A program made the position numbers and the translations under genes. Shown here piece by piece: positions 1 to 10,310 of a stretch of DNA of 64,000 nt. The DNA is taken from positions 1 through 64,000 of the forward strand of contig JAECUM010093569.1 of assembly GCA_016617855.1 (NCBI GenBank). Direction: 5' to 3'. The stretch comes from Megalonaias nervosa (taxonomy: Eukaryota > Mollusca > Bivalvia > Unionida > Unionidae). The number at the start of each line of letters is the position of its first letter. The stretch's first letter is position 1. The notes beneath the pieces were generated by a model. That model was not told the origin of the DNA and ran no database searches. It was given only the letters and a program-made list of their open reading frames with translations.

Positions 1-1
1 A

Positions 2-60
<59 letters not shown>
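1..60. repeat. (AT)n microsatellite
   Basis: Uninterrupted AT dinucleotide run at the left edge of the window. It lies inside the intron that follows the carrier exon at 996-1524. Confidence 0.95.
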
Positions 61-66
<6 letters not shown>

Positions 67-995
67 TCAATTTGCAGCTGGTAATAGTAGGATTTTCCAT
101 ACGTTTTTCTTCCCATATGAATTAGTCTTGACCAGTGTAAACAAATGTTGTGATCAGGACACTGACAGAAACATTATCTCTAGCGCTTGAAGTTTCTGAC
201 ACTGCCTCAAAACAAAATGGCGTCAAAACGGTTTAGTTAAAGTTACGTTTTAGAATAACTGAGGAACCTAAACTATGACGTCATCATACGAAACCACGTC
301 TACCATAGCAACAAAATAGTCGGCTTGTCATTATGTAAGCGTAAATAATTTAGCCATTAAAATGACTTTTGAAATCGTCTTCTGTACTGGAAAACTGTAT
401 TAGATAATTGTTCCATCGTCATAGATGAAGTTGCTTTTGGTACTGTTTTAAAAATATATTACAATATCCAAGGGCCAACTGAGTTGGTCTTTAACATATA
501 TATTCTGATTTTAATTTCATACATATTCTTAATACACGCCCTTAACTTCGCAGAAATTTGTTACTTGAATTATCATCGTAATCATTATTTAATAATCGTT
601 TCTTACATCAAAAGCTCGATATATCGGTCATCTTGAGGGGAACAATTTGGCTGTTAAGAAGGTTGAGATAATAAAACATACAAGGGGGAAACAAAGCGTT
701 GTTTACAAAGATCGGTGTCTGAGATTCTCGCTTTACTGCCGTGCAATCAGATATTCCATATCTGGCGCTGTCTCTGATTGCCTTTTGATTATTTTTTAAA
801 AAAGGCTTTGCGATTATAACTGTCTAAAAATTATTTTCCAACCACGGTTAACTCACGTAAAAGCTTTATATTGCAGGTTACTCATCTCAGAAAATTGTGG
901 CAACTATATGCTAACTGAAACCTTTCAAGCCAGAAAAAAGATCACCAAGTCTTTAAAAGGTCGAGTGATACATTTATATTTCTAGATTTGCTTAC
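61..995 (-). other. First intron of the SLC25A43-like gene, 5' part
   Basis: This is intron sequence downstream of the splice donor at 995-994 on the minus strand. I found no second carrier exon here, so the acceptor lies off the left edge. Two words stand out: a perfect palindromic CRE, TGACGTCA, at 276-283, and a YY1-like AAAATGGCGTC at 214-224. CpG is locally commoner than in most of the window. This could be an intronic promoter or enhancer. Nothing else was recognised. Confidence 0.5.
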
Positions 996-1524
996 CCATC
1001 AATGTTGGAAGAAGTCCACTATATAGCTTACGGAATCCCTCAAGTTTAACAATGTCATACAATCCAGAAAATACACCTCTGTGTGGGGATCTACTTTTCT
1101 CGAACGGATAGCACACCAGTCTCGTTTTTATAGTGTCCAATGGATAGGTGACAATAGTTGCAGCCAGCCCTGCCATTGCTCCAGCCTTCATTGCTTTCTC
1201 TGTAGTGAGTTTGCCCATGTCATCCGCCATCTCATGCTTAAAATGTTGGAAAGTGGAGATCTGTATATAAGTATGAGGAATTATTTTCAAGCAAGAAGAA
1301 AAGTTTCCCTTCCACAAAGCCAGCACTGTACCCTCGTCTCGCAAGATGTTAGTGTAGGTTCCAAACATTCCTGCATTGCTAGATTGGAAAGTGGCCACTT
1401 GCATGTTAATTTTTACGACATCCAGAGGGGCTGTAAGAGTTCTAGCTACCATTCCAGCAATAACCTGGCTGTATAAACCTTGTTTAAATGACAAACGCCT
1501 GTCTTTCAGTATACTGGATGCCAT
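996..1524 (-). CDS. SLC25A43: Mitochondrial carrier, SLC25A43-like, first coding exon
   Basis: N-terminal ~176 residues of a mitochondrial carrier family (SLC25) protein, which exchanges small solutes across the inner mitochondrial membrane. Two of the three tandem carrier repeats are visible. The signature PLDVVK is at residues 33-38, followed by WKGN near 71-74, and the second signature PLDTIK is at 128-133 inside the phrase TIVTYPLDTIKTRL. Family members run to ~300 residues, so the third repeat is missing here. The reading frame meets a donor (TGG|GTAAGC on the minus strand) at 995-994, giving a phase-1 intron inside a glycine codon, and the next exon is off the window. The start is the only ATG that leads directly into the first repeat. 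The resemblance to SLC25A43 rests on the segment from 'DDMGKL' through 'LYSGLLPTLMG'. The family is certain, the subfamily is likely. The substrate of SLC25A43 is not known to me. Confidence 0.9.
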
Positions 1525-2812
1525 TGTGCACCTCTTTTAAACTTGTATGGAAAACTTGGTCACTTTTGGGAATACATTTGCGAAAAGAGTGTCACGCAGA
1601 GTCATTCTGAAGTTCTGCAATCCCAGGAAGGCGAATGACGTTATACCATAGTGACGTAAAACTAGTAACATATCGACTGAAGATCTGTAGCACAACATCG
1701 GCCATTTGTTTGGTCTATTATATTTGTTCGCAACGTTTTTTATTAAGATTTTAAGACACACTTGTACATTTATGCAAAGGAAATTTAGACAAGTCATGTG
1801 CTGTGAAAACTGGCGTGTGAATTCACAATGTTTCTTAAGCATAAATGACGTTTGTCTTTCGTTACTCAAAAACAAAACGCTAAGTCCCAAGAACTAATAG
1901 GATACCTTTGATTGCGCAGCGGTCAGGCACTGGTTATGCGACTCTATAATATACCACTACCAATAAACGCCGACTTTATGAAAAACCAAGTGAACAGCAT
2001 TTTTAAAAGGGTCAACAGACACTTTAATACTTTAAATACCTTCGTTCTCATCTCTTCAAGACATCTTCTGTCTACCACGCAAGGGATCCCGCTACCGAGC
2101 GAATCAAACTGCGTGAACGTGGCTTAAAATCCATTGTGCATTGTGTCCTCTATTTCAAGACCACAGCCATTGTCAACTGAAAGGTTCTTAAACGCGAAAA
2201 TATTACAATTTCTTCTAATCACCAAATGCCCACACATCATGAAACCAATTATTTCACATGTTCCTGTTCTTTCATGTTTCACATTTGTATAACTCGTCAG
2301 TACGCTTTTCCAAGCCGAACACTAGTACTTTAAGCCATGCAATACAAACCATAACCCAAGCATCCAGTGTAAAGAATTAGTAAAAAAAAATCTCAAATTA
2401 CTAAACATGTATACTTAAAATATCTCTCAAGAGGATTCCTTATGTAAGGTCCACTTTACGAAACTAATTAGGCTGTAATAAAGTCTCGTGAATGCTGTAC
2501 ATCAAGACGTTTGCTTCTATAAGTTGGCTATTTGCTCGGTTTGAGAAACATCTTCCCAACGTCGACTTCACATAATCAAAAACAAAATCTCAACATTCTG
2601 ACGAGTTATAAATAGAGACATAAATACAAATAGCACATACCCTAGTTCTATTACATTACGTATAGCAAACTACAAACTTGACCCAGCACGTTATTACAGG
2701 ACCTAACTTAAAGAATTTCAATAAAATGAGGCATGTGATATTTCACCTATCAAAGCTATAACAATACTCACCCTGAATATATCATTACAACATGGGGTTT
2801 TCACCAAAAGAC
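1525..2812. promoter_or_regulatory. Upstream flank of the carrier gene
   Basis: This non-coding stretch lies 5' of the minus-strand carrier exon and should hold its 5'UTR and promoter. CRE-like TGACGTAA is present near 1652, a second ATGACGTT near 1637, and CpG is more frequent up to about 2130 than further right. No TATA box was assigned. Short open frames here have no protein-like composition. From 2130 to 2812 I see nothing specific. Confidence 0.35.
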
Positions 2813-2837
2813 TTTTTTTTTTTTTTTTTTTTTTTTT
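2813..2837. repeat. T25 homopolymer
   Basis: Twenty-five consecutive T. Read on the minus strand it is a poly(A) run about 200 nt downstream of the stop codon of the coding segment at 3038-3168, as a retroposed cDNA tail would be. Confidence 0.9.
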
Positions 2838-3037
2838 ATACACAAAGAATATCAAAGAGGGTTTCAACACTCAGCAGTAATAAGTTGAAATAGTCTTGTC
2901 CTGGAGTCATAGAAATTCTTTTCTTAAAGTACAGCATCAACCCTTGTTGGGAATCTTCTTTTTTAATTTTCTTTTTCTCTTGACATTATTTATATAATGT
3001 ACAAGTTAGTCAACCAAAGAACAGACTTAAAGATCTG

Positions 3038-3168
3038 TTAAAACATTTCTGATAATGGGTTAGTCGAAGTCCAGGCTTTGCCACTATATGGTACTGCCTT
3101 GCTTGGAGTTTTACTTTGTGCTTTGTTTGCTTCTTCACAGTAATTTTCAGCATCTTTTACCACTGCCA
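3038..3168 (-). CDS. Possible terminal exon or 3' end of a processed retrocopy, unrecognised protein
   Basis: A 43-codon open stretch on the minus strand ends at a TAA (3040-3038). Its composition is protein-like: lysine, serine, glutamate and proline rich, ending in ...AWTSTNPLSEMF. An acceptor-like ACACAG precedes it at 3170-3169 and would give phase-1 entry; in the same frame an upstream TAG closes the frame at 3184. A 25-nt poly(A) in the same orientation lies ~200 nt further down, so this may instead be a 5'-truncated processed pseudogene. No canonical AATAAA was seen just before the poly(A). I do not recognise the family. Confidence 0.3.
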
Positions 3169-3685
3169 CTGTGTTGCAAATCTAACGTCAGAAATTTCCG
3201 GATCCTCCAAACGGTGACCTCAAATCATCTTCCCATGAGGCATGCCAAATATGCTTGACAGTACTGTATGACAATCAAATGAATGACAATCAAATGCTGT
3301 GATAAGACACTGATTATTTTACTGTCGTACCACCAGTACCACATCATTTTCACCGCCACATCACTGCCATGCATGTGCATAATTTTTATTTTGCCTCTGT
3401 TGCATTCACGTGCTGATGCATCACTGCATGTCATGTGTGTATGCATACAAACATGACATTTTTGGTCACTGCAGTTTGAAGAAATTGCCTGGGAAAGATA
3501 TAAAGTCATCTGGTGAAACCCCATGTCGATATGACTTTCTGTTACTGAGAAGTAACATTACCAAGATGGCTGTGCATGGTGGCAATATTGGATGTCAGAT
3601 TGGTACAATTTTCATTTAGTAGAAAGAAGACATAATAAGAAATCTTTCTTTGAAAACCCTCGGCTGATAGGACCATCCATTCGGG
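3169..3685. other. Intergenic stretch, nothing recognised
   Basis: Both strands were read. Only short open frames without family features are present. Confidence 0.4.
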
Positions 3686-3899
3686 AGGAGTCATGATAAC
3701 AAGGTTTTCAAGATTGTTGTTGTGGTTGTGGTTCTAATGGGCAGTGGGATAGGTCCATTGGATCCGTACGAGATGGGATAAGACGCTTCCGCCCCCACAA
3801 GTCTCCAAACTATGGGTAAAATAGTGTGATGATAGCACAGCATCACTGGGCGGAAGTCTTCCTCGATGAAATCAACGGCCAGGGCGGAATGCCTCCAAG

Positions 3900-5267
3900 A
3901 TGAGCTCAGGGCCAGAGCGTGCCACATTATATCAGTGGATTTCGGCTGTGGTCATCCAGTCTGGAGAGGGATGGGCTCCGCCAGGCTGTATCTTGCCCTT
4001 GACACACCACCACTTGACAACTAACAATGCTTCCATACAGGATTGGTCGCAGCCCGGGTCAACAATGACCGCACCTTCCGCTGCACACCAAGACGGAGGT
4101 GACAAGTATGATACTGGTGCCCCCACTACCAAGGTCCGTGGGAGACAAAACATCATCATCGGTACATGGAACGTAAGAACTCTTACAGCTGTTGGAAAGT
4201 TGAAAGAATTTACACATGAATTGAAGAGATACAACTGGAACATTATTGGTCTCTGCGAAGTGCGCTGGAAAAACTTTGGGGAAATAACAACAGATGAAGA
4301 GAATAAAGCTCTACTTCATCGGAAGAGGGGACAAACACAATCATGGCGTTGGATTTCTTGTCCACAAGGGCATTGTGAACAGCATTATGGGTTGCTGCCC
4401 AGTCTCAAGCAGGCTCATTACCTACACCCGATGGCGACTCCCTTCAACATCACAATCATACAGGCCTATGCACCCACATCTAACTATGATGACAACGAAC
4501 TGGAGAATTTTTATAACCAACTGCACGATGTCATTGACAACTCACCCAAGAAGGATATTCTGTATGTACAAGGAGACTGGAATGTAAAGGTGGGAGTTCA
4601 TTCACAGACAAACTGGCAAAGCACCTGTGGACCCTTCTGCAATGCAAAAACAAATGAAAGAGGACTCAGGCTCTTGGAGTTTGCTGCCTACAACAATCTT
4701 TTGCTAGCCAACACATTCGGCTCTCACAAAGCATCTAGAAGATGGATCTGGCACAGTCCAGATGGACAACATCGCAACCAGATTAACTTCATCTTGGTGA
4801 GAAAACGATTCTGCACAGGACTTAATATCGCCAGAACACGAAGTTTTCCAGGAGCAGATATTGGAAGTGACCATGATTTATTAATGACAACGTTTAGCCT
4901 TCACCTGAAAATGATCAAAAAGCCTAACCAACCAAGAATCAGATTTGACCTTGAAAAATTGAAAGATCCAAAAGTTTTCCAAGCAATGATAGGTGGTAAA
5001 TTTGCACCTTTGATAACCCTGGACAGCCTAGACATTGACCTAGAGTCCTTAACAACCACATTCAACACAGCTGTGACTAACACAACTAGCGAGATCATTG
5101 GCAAATATCGTCAAACAAAGAAACCTTGGGTCACAACAGATGTCCTTGAACTATGTGATAAAAGAAGAGAACTGAAAAAGGGAAAAAGAGATCGTGAAGG
5201 AGCTAGAAAATACAGAGAGATAAACAACATGATAAGGAAAAGCATGAAAAAGGCAAAGGAATCCTGA
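3900..5267 (+). pseudogene. LINE endonuclease domain (exonuclease-endonuclease-phosphatase fold)
   Basis: Frame of 455 codons, of which about residues 85-330 are the endonuclease that nicks target DNA to prime reverse transcription. Catalytic landmarks in order are TWNVRT (Asn), CEVRW (Glu), QGDWNVKVG (Asp), and the terminal GSDHDLLM (Asp-His). Between about 4305 and 4425 this frame reads nonsense, while the conserved text (GVGFLVHKG, SSRLIT) appears in another frame from 4294. Two compensating indels therefore separate the catalytic glutamate from the GDWN block. The stop at 5265-5267 interrupts the linker to the RT. The first ~80 residues are of unknown role. Confidence 0.85.
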
Positions 5268-6900
5268 ATAGAAAGACAATGCTGCAAAATCTAAGACAGT
5301 GTGAGCATAAATGAGAGCAAAATGGCATATCAACTGGTGAAAGACCTCACAACCCATAAACAAGAGAAAACTGCCACCATCCAAGATGAATCAGGAAAAT
5401 GCCTCCCAGAAAATCAAGAGATCTTCAAGCGATGGACAGAATACTGCTAAGAATTGTATAATCATAAGATCCAAGGAGATCCATCAGTACTAAATTGCCC
5501 TCAGGCAGAAGAAATTGATGACAACGCCATTTTTCATGAAGAAGTAGAAATTGCAGTTAGGTCACTAAAGAAAGGAAAGTCAGCCAGCGTTGACAACATA
5601 CCAGCAGAGCTCATTCAAGCAGGAGGAGAAGAGATAGTTACAGTCCTAACAACAATCTGCAACAAGATAAGGCAGACAGAAAAATGGCCAACCACATGGA
5701 CTCAATCCTTGGTCATCGTGCACCCCAAGAAAAGAAACCTACAGCTGTGCCAAAACTATAGCTTGATCAGTCACCCGAGCGAAGTGATGCTGAAGATAAT
5801 TCTCAACAGACTAAAGCCTCAAGCAGAGAAAATTACTGCTGAAGAGCAAGCAGGCTTCCAAGCAGGAAGGAGCACCACAGATCAAACCTTTAATCTTAGA
5901 CTCTTTTGTGAGAAATACCCTCAGCATCAGCAGAATCTTTACCACGTCTTTATAGATTTCAAAAAGGCCCTTGATAGGGTATGGCATGCAGTCTTATGGG
6001 CAACTATGAGGAAGTACAACACCAGCTCAAACCTGGTGCAGGTTGTTGAGCACCTCTATGACAAAGCCACCAGTGCTGTTCTCATCAATGGTAGCAGAGG
6101 AGACTGGTTTTGAACAAGAGTTGGAGTCAGACAGGGCTGTACACTGTCACCTACACTCTTCAACATTTTCCTGGAAAGGATCATGAAGGATGCCTTGCAT
6201 GACCACAAGGGCACTGTCAGCATCAGAGGAAGAACAAAATCACCAACCTTTGCTTTGCAGATGATATTGATAGTTTAGCAGGAGATGAAAAAAAAAACAG
6301 GCTGACTTGGTTGAATGCCTCGACACAATTTCCACAGCATACGGTATGGAGATTTGTGTCATAAAAACCAAACCGATGACAAACAACACCAATGGCATCA
6401 GTGCAGAAATAAAGGTCAGTGGACAGAAGCTGGAAAGAGTCACAAGCTTTAAGTACTTGGGATCAATTATTGCAGATGAGGGCTCCAAACCAGAACTATT
6501 TTGCAGGATTGCCCAGACAACAGCAGCAATAACAAGGTTGAGACCAATATGGAAAGATACCAACATTGCTTTTGGTTCTGAAATAAGGCTGATGCTCTTG
6601 ATTGTCATATCTGTCTTTCTGTATGCTTGTGAAACATGGATGCTCACATCAGATCTACAAAGAAGGATTCAAACCTTTGAAATGAGATGCTACCGCAAGA
6701 TCTTGGGCATCTCATACATTGACCATGTAACCAACAGAGAAGTCCACAACAGGATCCAACGAGCCATTGGATCCTATGAAGACCTCTTGACAACTATAAA
6801 AAAGCGCAAACTGAAGTGGTACGGTCATGTCTCAAGATTAGCTGGACTGGCAAAAACAATCTTGCAAGGCACAGTGTGAGGGTGCAGAAGAAGAGGTAGA
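5268..6900 (+). pseudogene. LINE reverse transcriptase and C-terminal region
   Basis: Continues the endonuclease frame. The fingers/palm text runs from about 5540 (KKGKSASVDNIPAEL) through EEQAGFQAGRSTTDQ and HVFIDFKKALDRVWH to GVRQGCTLSPTLFN just after an in-frame TGA at 6111. The catalytic box FADDID is at about 6257-6274 but in a different frame. The thumb and C-terminus (YLGSIIADEGSKP, LYACETW, EMRCYRKILGISY, LKWYGHVSRL) follow in a third frame, 6307-6879. The TGA at 6111 stands where relatives have Arg, so it is probably CGA changed to TGA by CpG decay. Together these changes make it non-functional. Confidence 0.85.
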
Positions 6901-7072
6901 CAGAAAAAGAGGTTGGAAGACAACATTAAGGAGTGGACAGACATGGGATTTGTAGATTCCCAAAGGGCAGTAGAGAACAGGGAAAGATGGAGAGAATTGG
7001 TTGCAAAGTCAACTGTGGTGCCCCAACGACCTCTTGGGTTAAGGGATTGGTGATGATGATGATGATGATGAT

Positions 7073-8549
7073 TCCTCTGTTAATATACCATATATTCCCT
7101 AATTAGTACCCCTGGGGGCATTACATTTTCCAGATGGGGAGGAAGCATTTATTAGAGTACAATAATGAAAGCTAAGGTTGTTCTTTTGATGTACTCTTAT
7201 AATGACCACATGTACATGTCTTCCTGCCACTGTATTGAGTCATTGCAAATATCAGTATAGTTAAAACATTCAATTGATCAACAGATTTTCCCACTTGATG
7301 GCTGGTTGAAGTATGACTGGTACATCTTTGAACTTGCCGCCCAGCTACTGAATCATGTTTAACACTACATGTGTACCAGTGACTTTAGTAATTTATACAT
7401 TGATATATACATTGTAAGAGTGTGATCAACTGAGACTGCTGCACATTTTGTTGTAATCATGGATCTGAAGCAGCACAGGTCTTATACTGCATCTTTTCCA
7501 TTTTCTTTTCTTGAAATAGGGGAGGGTGTATTCAGGTACTTGCACTTGACTCTGCTGGTGTCACTGGACATTTTTATGTCTCCATATTGTTGCCAAATGT
7601 TTTTAGCACTATTGCACTACTCGTGTGTGCATCAGAACACAAGGTAGCCATCTTCTCCATGACAACACTGCCTATATCAGCCATCATGACTTCCTGAAGG
7701 AGCATGTCATGCAAACTTTGCCACATTCACCATACAGCCCCAACTTAGCTTTAAGTGTTTTTTTCTTTGCTGAATCCCATTTGTCAATGATTCGCTGAGG
7801 CAGTCCATTTGCAGTTGAATTGCAATTTTACAGTGTATGGACAGTTTACTCAAAGAAACTACAAAATGGCATTTAATAATTAGATGGAAGATTTCCACAG
7901 AATTGACTCGTATGCCATATAATTAGTAAAATTTCAATTTGTTGCATATTATAGGCTTAAGAAGTCATGGTTTTTCAGCTGTGTGCTGTTTGGTCTCCAT
8001 TCTAATTAACTTAACATTTACAGGTCTTGTGTTGGATTGATACCCACATTGTTCATACAACCTTGAAAAGTTCTGAAATTTCGGCGGTTGCCTTGATAAC
8101 TCTTTTATGTTAAAAGTTGGTTTTATCCTTGAAAGTCCTTGAATTTTGGCAAATTCCCTTCAGTTTATCTGAGGGAAAACACAATGTTACAGCTGTATAA
8201 AATATATCACTCTTTAATGTCAAAGTATTTGTTATTGATATATTGTCCAATAATGATAAATGAATAAATGAAATTTGATCAAATTTGATGGATCCAATGG
8301 CATACAACACCAGTAGTTAACAAAATAGCATAAAGAAATATTGTTGTTTCTGTACATTATTATAATACTTGAAAAGTTTTGGAAGTCTTTGAAAACTCCT
8401 TGACAAAACTCTCAAGTGCTGGATAACCATGTCAGACAGACATATGTAAGTATACTTAACATGTTCTCCTTTGTTTTCATGTCAGTTGTTATTTAATTAC
8501 TTTGCATTGTTTGAATTTAATAAATGCAAATCTTGCTTTTTGATTTCAG
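7073..8549. other. Intergenic or intronic stretch with faint coding-like relics
   Basis: No confident gene. On the minus strand between about 7590 and 7800 two frames read protein-like text (LPQRIIDKWDSAKKK, then MMADIGSVVMEKMATL) separated by a frameshift and ended by stops, as in a decayed coding segment that I cannot name. Near 8060-8160 and 8365-8400 a short motif about 'CTTGAAAAGT...TCCTTGA' recurs. Confidence 0.25.
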
Positions 8550-8645
8550 TGTTACTGGTTCACTGTGGAATTTGGCCTGTGCCAACAAGAGGGACAAATT
8601 AAGGCATATGGAGCAGGACTTCTTTCCTCATTTAGAGAACTCCAG
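8550..8645 (+). CDS. PAH: Aromatic amino acid hydroxylase exon, phenylalanine hydroxylase-like (exon 10 equivalent)
   Basis: A 96-bp phase-0 exon flanked by a good acceptor (TTTGATTTCAG) and donor (CAG|GTATGA). It encodes 32 residues including [10 protein letters not shown] and [11 protein letters not shown], the core of the catalytic domain of tetrahydrobiopterin-dependent aromatic amino acid hydroxylases. The Glu of TVEFG is one of the three iron ligands of the family. Length, phase and content match human PAH exon 10 (codons 324-355) as I recall it. [12 protein letters not shown] fits phenylalanine and tyrosine hydroxylase and not tryptophan hydroxylase. One oddity: the usual SSFGELQ reads SSFRELQ. 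No neighbouring PAH exon was found on either side, so this is either one exon of a gene with very long introns or an isolated duplicated exon. The enzyme would convert Phe to Tyr in the cytosol. Confidence 0.85.
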
Positions 8646-8800
8646 GTATGACATATTTACATCAATTAAATGCTTACTTTCCAGGTATGACATATTTATA
8701 TCCAATTACATGCTTACTTTCCAGGTATGACATATTTACATCCATTACATGCCTACTTTCCAGGTATGACATTTACATCTAATCACATATGCCTACTAGG
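8646..8800 (+). repeat. Four tandem 39-40 bp units starting at the PAH exon donor
   Basis: Units start at 8646, 8685, 8725 and 8764. Each begins GTATGACAT; the first three end in CTTTCCAG, directly followed by the next GTATGA. The exon's own junction CTCCAG|GTATGA is the template of the repeat, so the splice donor is present four times and each of the first three units looks like a tiny GT...AG intron. Confidence 0.9.
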
Positions 8801-9054
8801 TTATACAGGCTGATAAATCCAATTAATATATTTAAGTATATTGCATGCATTTAATAAGTTAAATATAATGTTATCACGAGAGATTATTTTCTCCTGGTTA
8901 TTTTTCACTATTTGTTTTAAGTCCATATTAGTGGGAAGTGTGATATAGCAGTAAATGTTCTTAACACAAAATTGATGATATCAGCATTTTGTAATGGTTT
9001 TAGTTCAAGTTTTTCATTGTTCTGAACCCCTTGAAAAATTCTCATTTTACTTGG

Positions 9055-9240
9055 CATGAATGATCATGTATCTGAGATCTGAGACATGAATGATTATGTA
9101 TCTGAGGCATCAATGATCATGTGTGAGACATGAATAATCATGTATCTGAGACATGAATTAATGATCATGTATCTGAAACAAACAATGTGCATCAGAGACA
9201 TGAATGATCATGTATGTGAGACACAAATGATGATGTGTCT
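9055..9240. repeat. Imperfect ~22-30 bp tandem repeat with TGATCATGTATCTGAGACATGAA theme
   Basis: About seven degenerate copies of a motif around ATGAATGATCATGTATCTGA, ending where the truncated LINE copy begins. Confidence 0.75.
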
Positions 9241-9247
9241 AAAACAA

Positions 9248-9866
9248 ATGCATATGGTATGGAGATTAACGCTGACAAAACCAAACTGATGACAAACAAC
9301 ACCAATGGCATCAGTGCAGAAATAAAGGTCAGTGGACAGAAGCTGGAAAGAGTCACAAGCTGCAAGTACTTGGGATCAATTATCACAGATGAGGGCTCCA
9401 AACCAGAACTACTATGCAGGATTGCCCAGAAAACAGCAGCAATAACAAGTCTGAGAGCAATATGGAAAGATACCAACATTGCTTTTGGTTCCAAAATATG
9501 GCTGATGTGCTCGATTGTCATATCCATCTTTCTGTACGCTTGTGAAACATGGACACTCACATCAGATCTACAAAGCAGGATTGAAATCTTTGAAATGAGA
9601 TGCTACCACAAGATCTTGGGCATCTCATACATTGACCAAGTAACTAACGAAGAAGTCTACAACAGGATCCAATGAGCCATCTGATCCGATGAAGACCTGT
9701 TGACAACTGTAAAAAAGTGCAGACTGAAGTGGTACAATCATGTCTCAAGATCATCTGGACTTGCAAAAACAATCTTGCAAGGCACAGTGCAAGGGTGCAG
9801 AAGAAGAGGCAGACAGATTGATGATGAGGATGATGATTATGATGATGATGATGATGATGATGACAC
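9248..9866 (+). mobile_element. 5'-truncated RTE-like LINE with internal deletion
   Basis: Same family as the element at 3690-7072. It begins at the sequence equivalent to about 6338 there (GCATATGGTATGGAGATT). A 3' coding stretch stays open to a TGA at 9673-9675 and encodes the KYLGSIITDEGSKP and LYACETWTLTSDL blocks. At about 9818 it jumps from the equivalent of ~6903 (AGACAG) to the last bases before the GAT tail, dropping about 145 bp. The tail is an expanded GAT microsatellite to 9866. Its nucleotide identity to the first copy looks high. Confidence 0.9.
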
Positions 9867-10129
9867 TTAATGTCTGTGCAGCACCACTTTCATACAGAAT
9901 TAACTAGATTTTGGGATGAAGAATGTGTTGCCCTCCATTTAGTTCAGGAGCAGTAGTAATAACAAACTTGTACAAACATACTGACATATGATGAAGATCA
10001 GGCCATCTCATAAGTTCTTCTGATATATGAACAGTAGAGATAATAAAAACAAATAATTGCACAAAACCTGAAGGAAGATAAACCCTTCCAAATAAATGCA
10101 GATATAAGTGCTTCAAGCTCGAAGTTAAA
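9867..10129. other. Stretch with nothing recognised
   Basis: No coding or repeat signal supported. Confidence 0.4.
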
Positions 10130-10310
10130 ATAATTTTTGGTTTGAGTTTAATGCCATTTTTGAGTACTGTATTATGATGTGCTTGCTATGCATAGTGGCC
10201 AGTATGTTTGGTGGAGAAAGAATGTGGGAAGACCCACCAAACCATGAATGGCTATTGACAAGCTTGCTCACATACTAACACTGGCCGAGTCAATTCTTAA
10301 AGTTGTAACT
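10130..10310 (-). mobile_element. Degenerate copy of the tRNA-Leu-headed SINE body
   Basis: The diagnostic body text (GCATAGTGGCCAGTATG, GGTGGAGAAAGAA, TTGACAAGCTTGCTCACAT) aligns to the intact SINE copies at 39817, 42045 and 60273. The tRNA head and the trinucleotide tail are lost. Old copy. Confidence 0.65.

Larger units (their letters stand above)
3690..7072 (+). mobile_element. RTE-like non-LTR retrotransposon (LINE), near full length, inactive
   Basis: Encodes an apurinic-type endonuclease followed by a reverse transcriptase in one long but broken frame, ending in a (GAT)n tail at about 7049-7072. The single endonuclease-RT ORF, short 3' region and trinucleotide tail fit RTE-type elements. 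Database hits of this kind are often named 'craniofacial development protein 2-like'. The 5' end is judged from a jump in GC content near 3690 and is uncertain. The frame is disrupted by four stops in one frame (5265, 5292, 5448, 6111), a compensated double frameshift at about 4305-4425, and two further shifts near 6240 and at the A-run 6289-6298. No clear target-site duplication was found. A shorter relative lies at 9248-9866. Confidence 0.88.

Noticed and set aside
1537..1890. 117-codon minus-strand frame upstream of the carrier exon
   Set aside because: Out of frame with the carrier, no domain, composition like non-coding AT-rich DNA; it covers the likely 5'UTR and promoter.
3225..3619. 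Opposing short frames with CMHTHM-type text
   Set aside because: Arise from a TGCATG-rich stretch; no homology or splice support.
6240..6647. 135-codon minus-strand frame across the LINE, and its equivalent at 9192-9560
   Set aside because: Antisense shadow of the reverse transcriptase; present in both LINE copies only because they are homologous.
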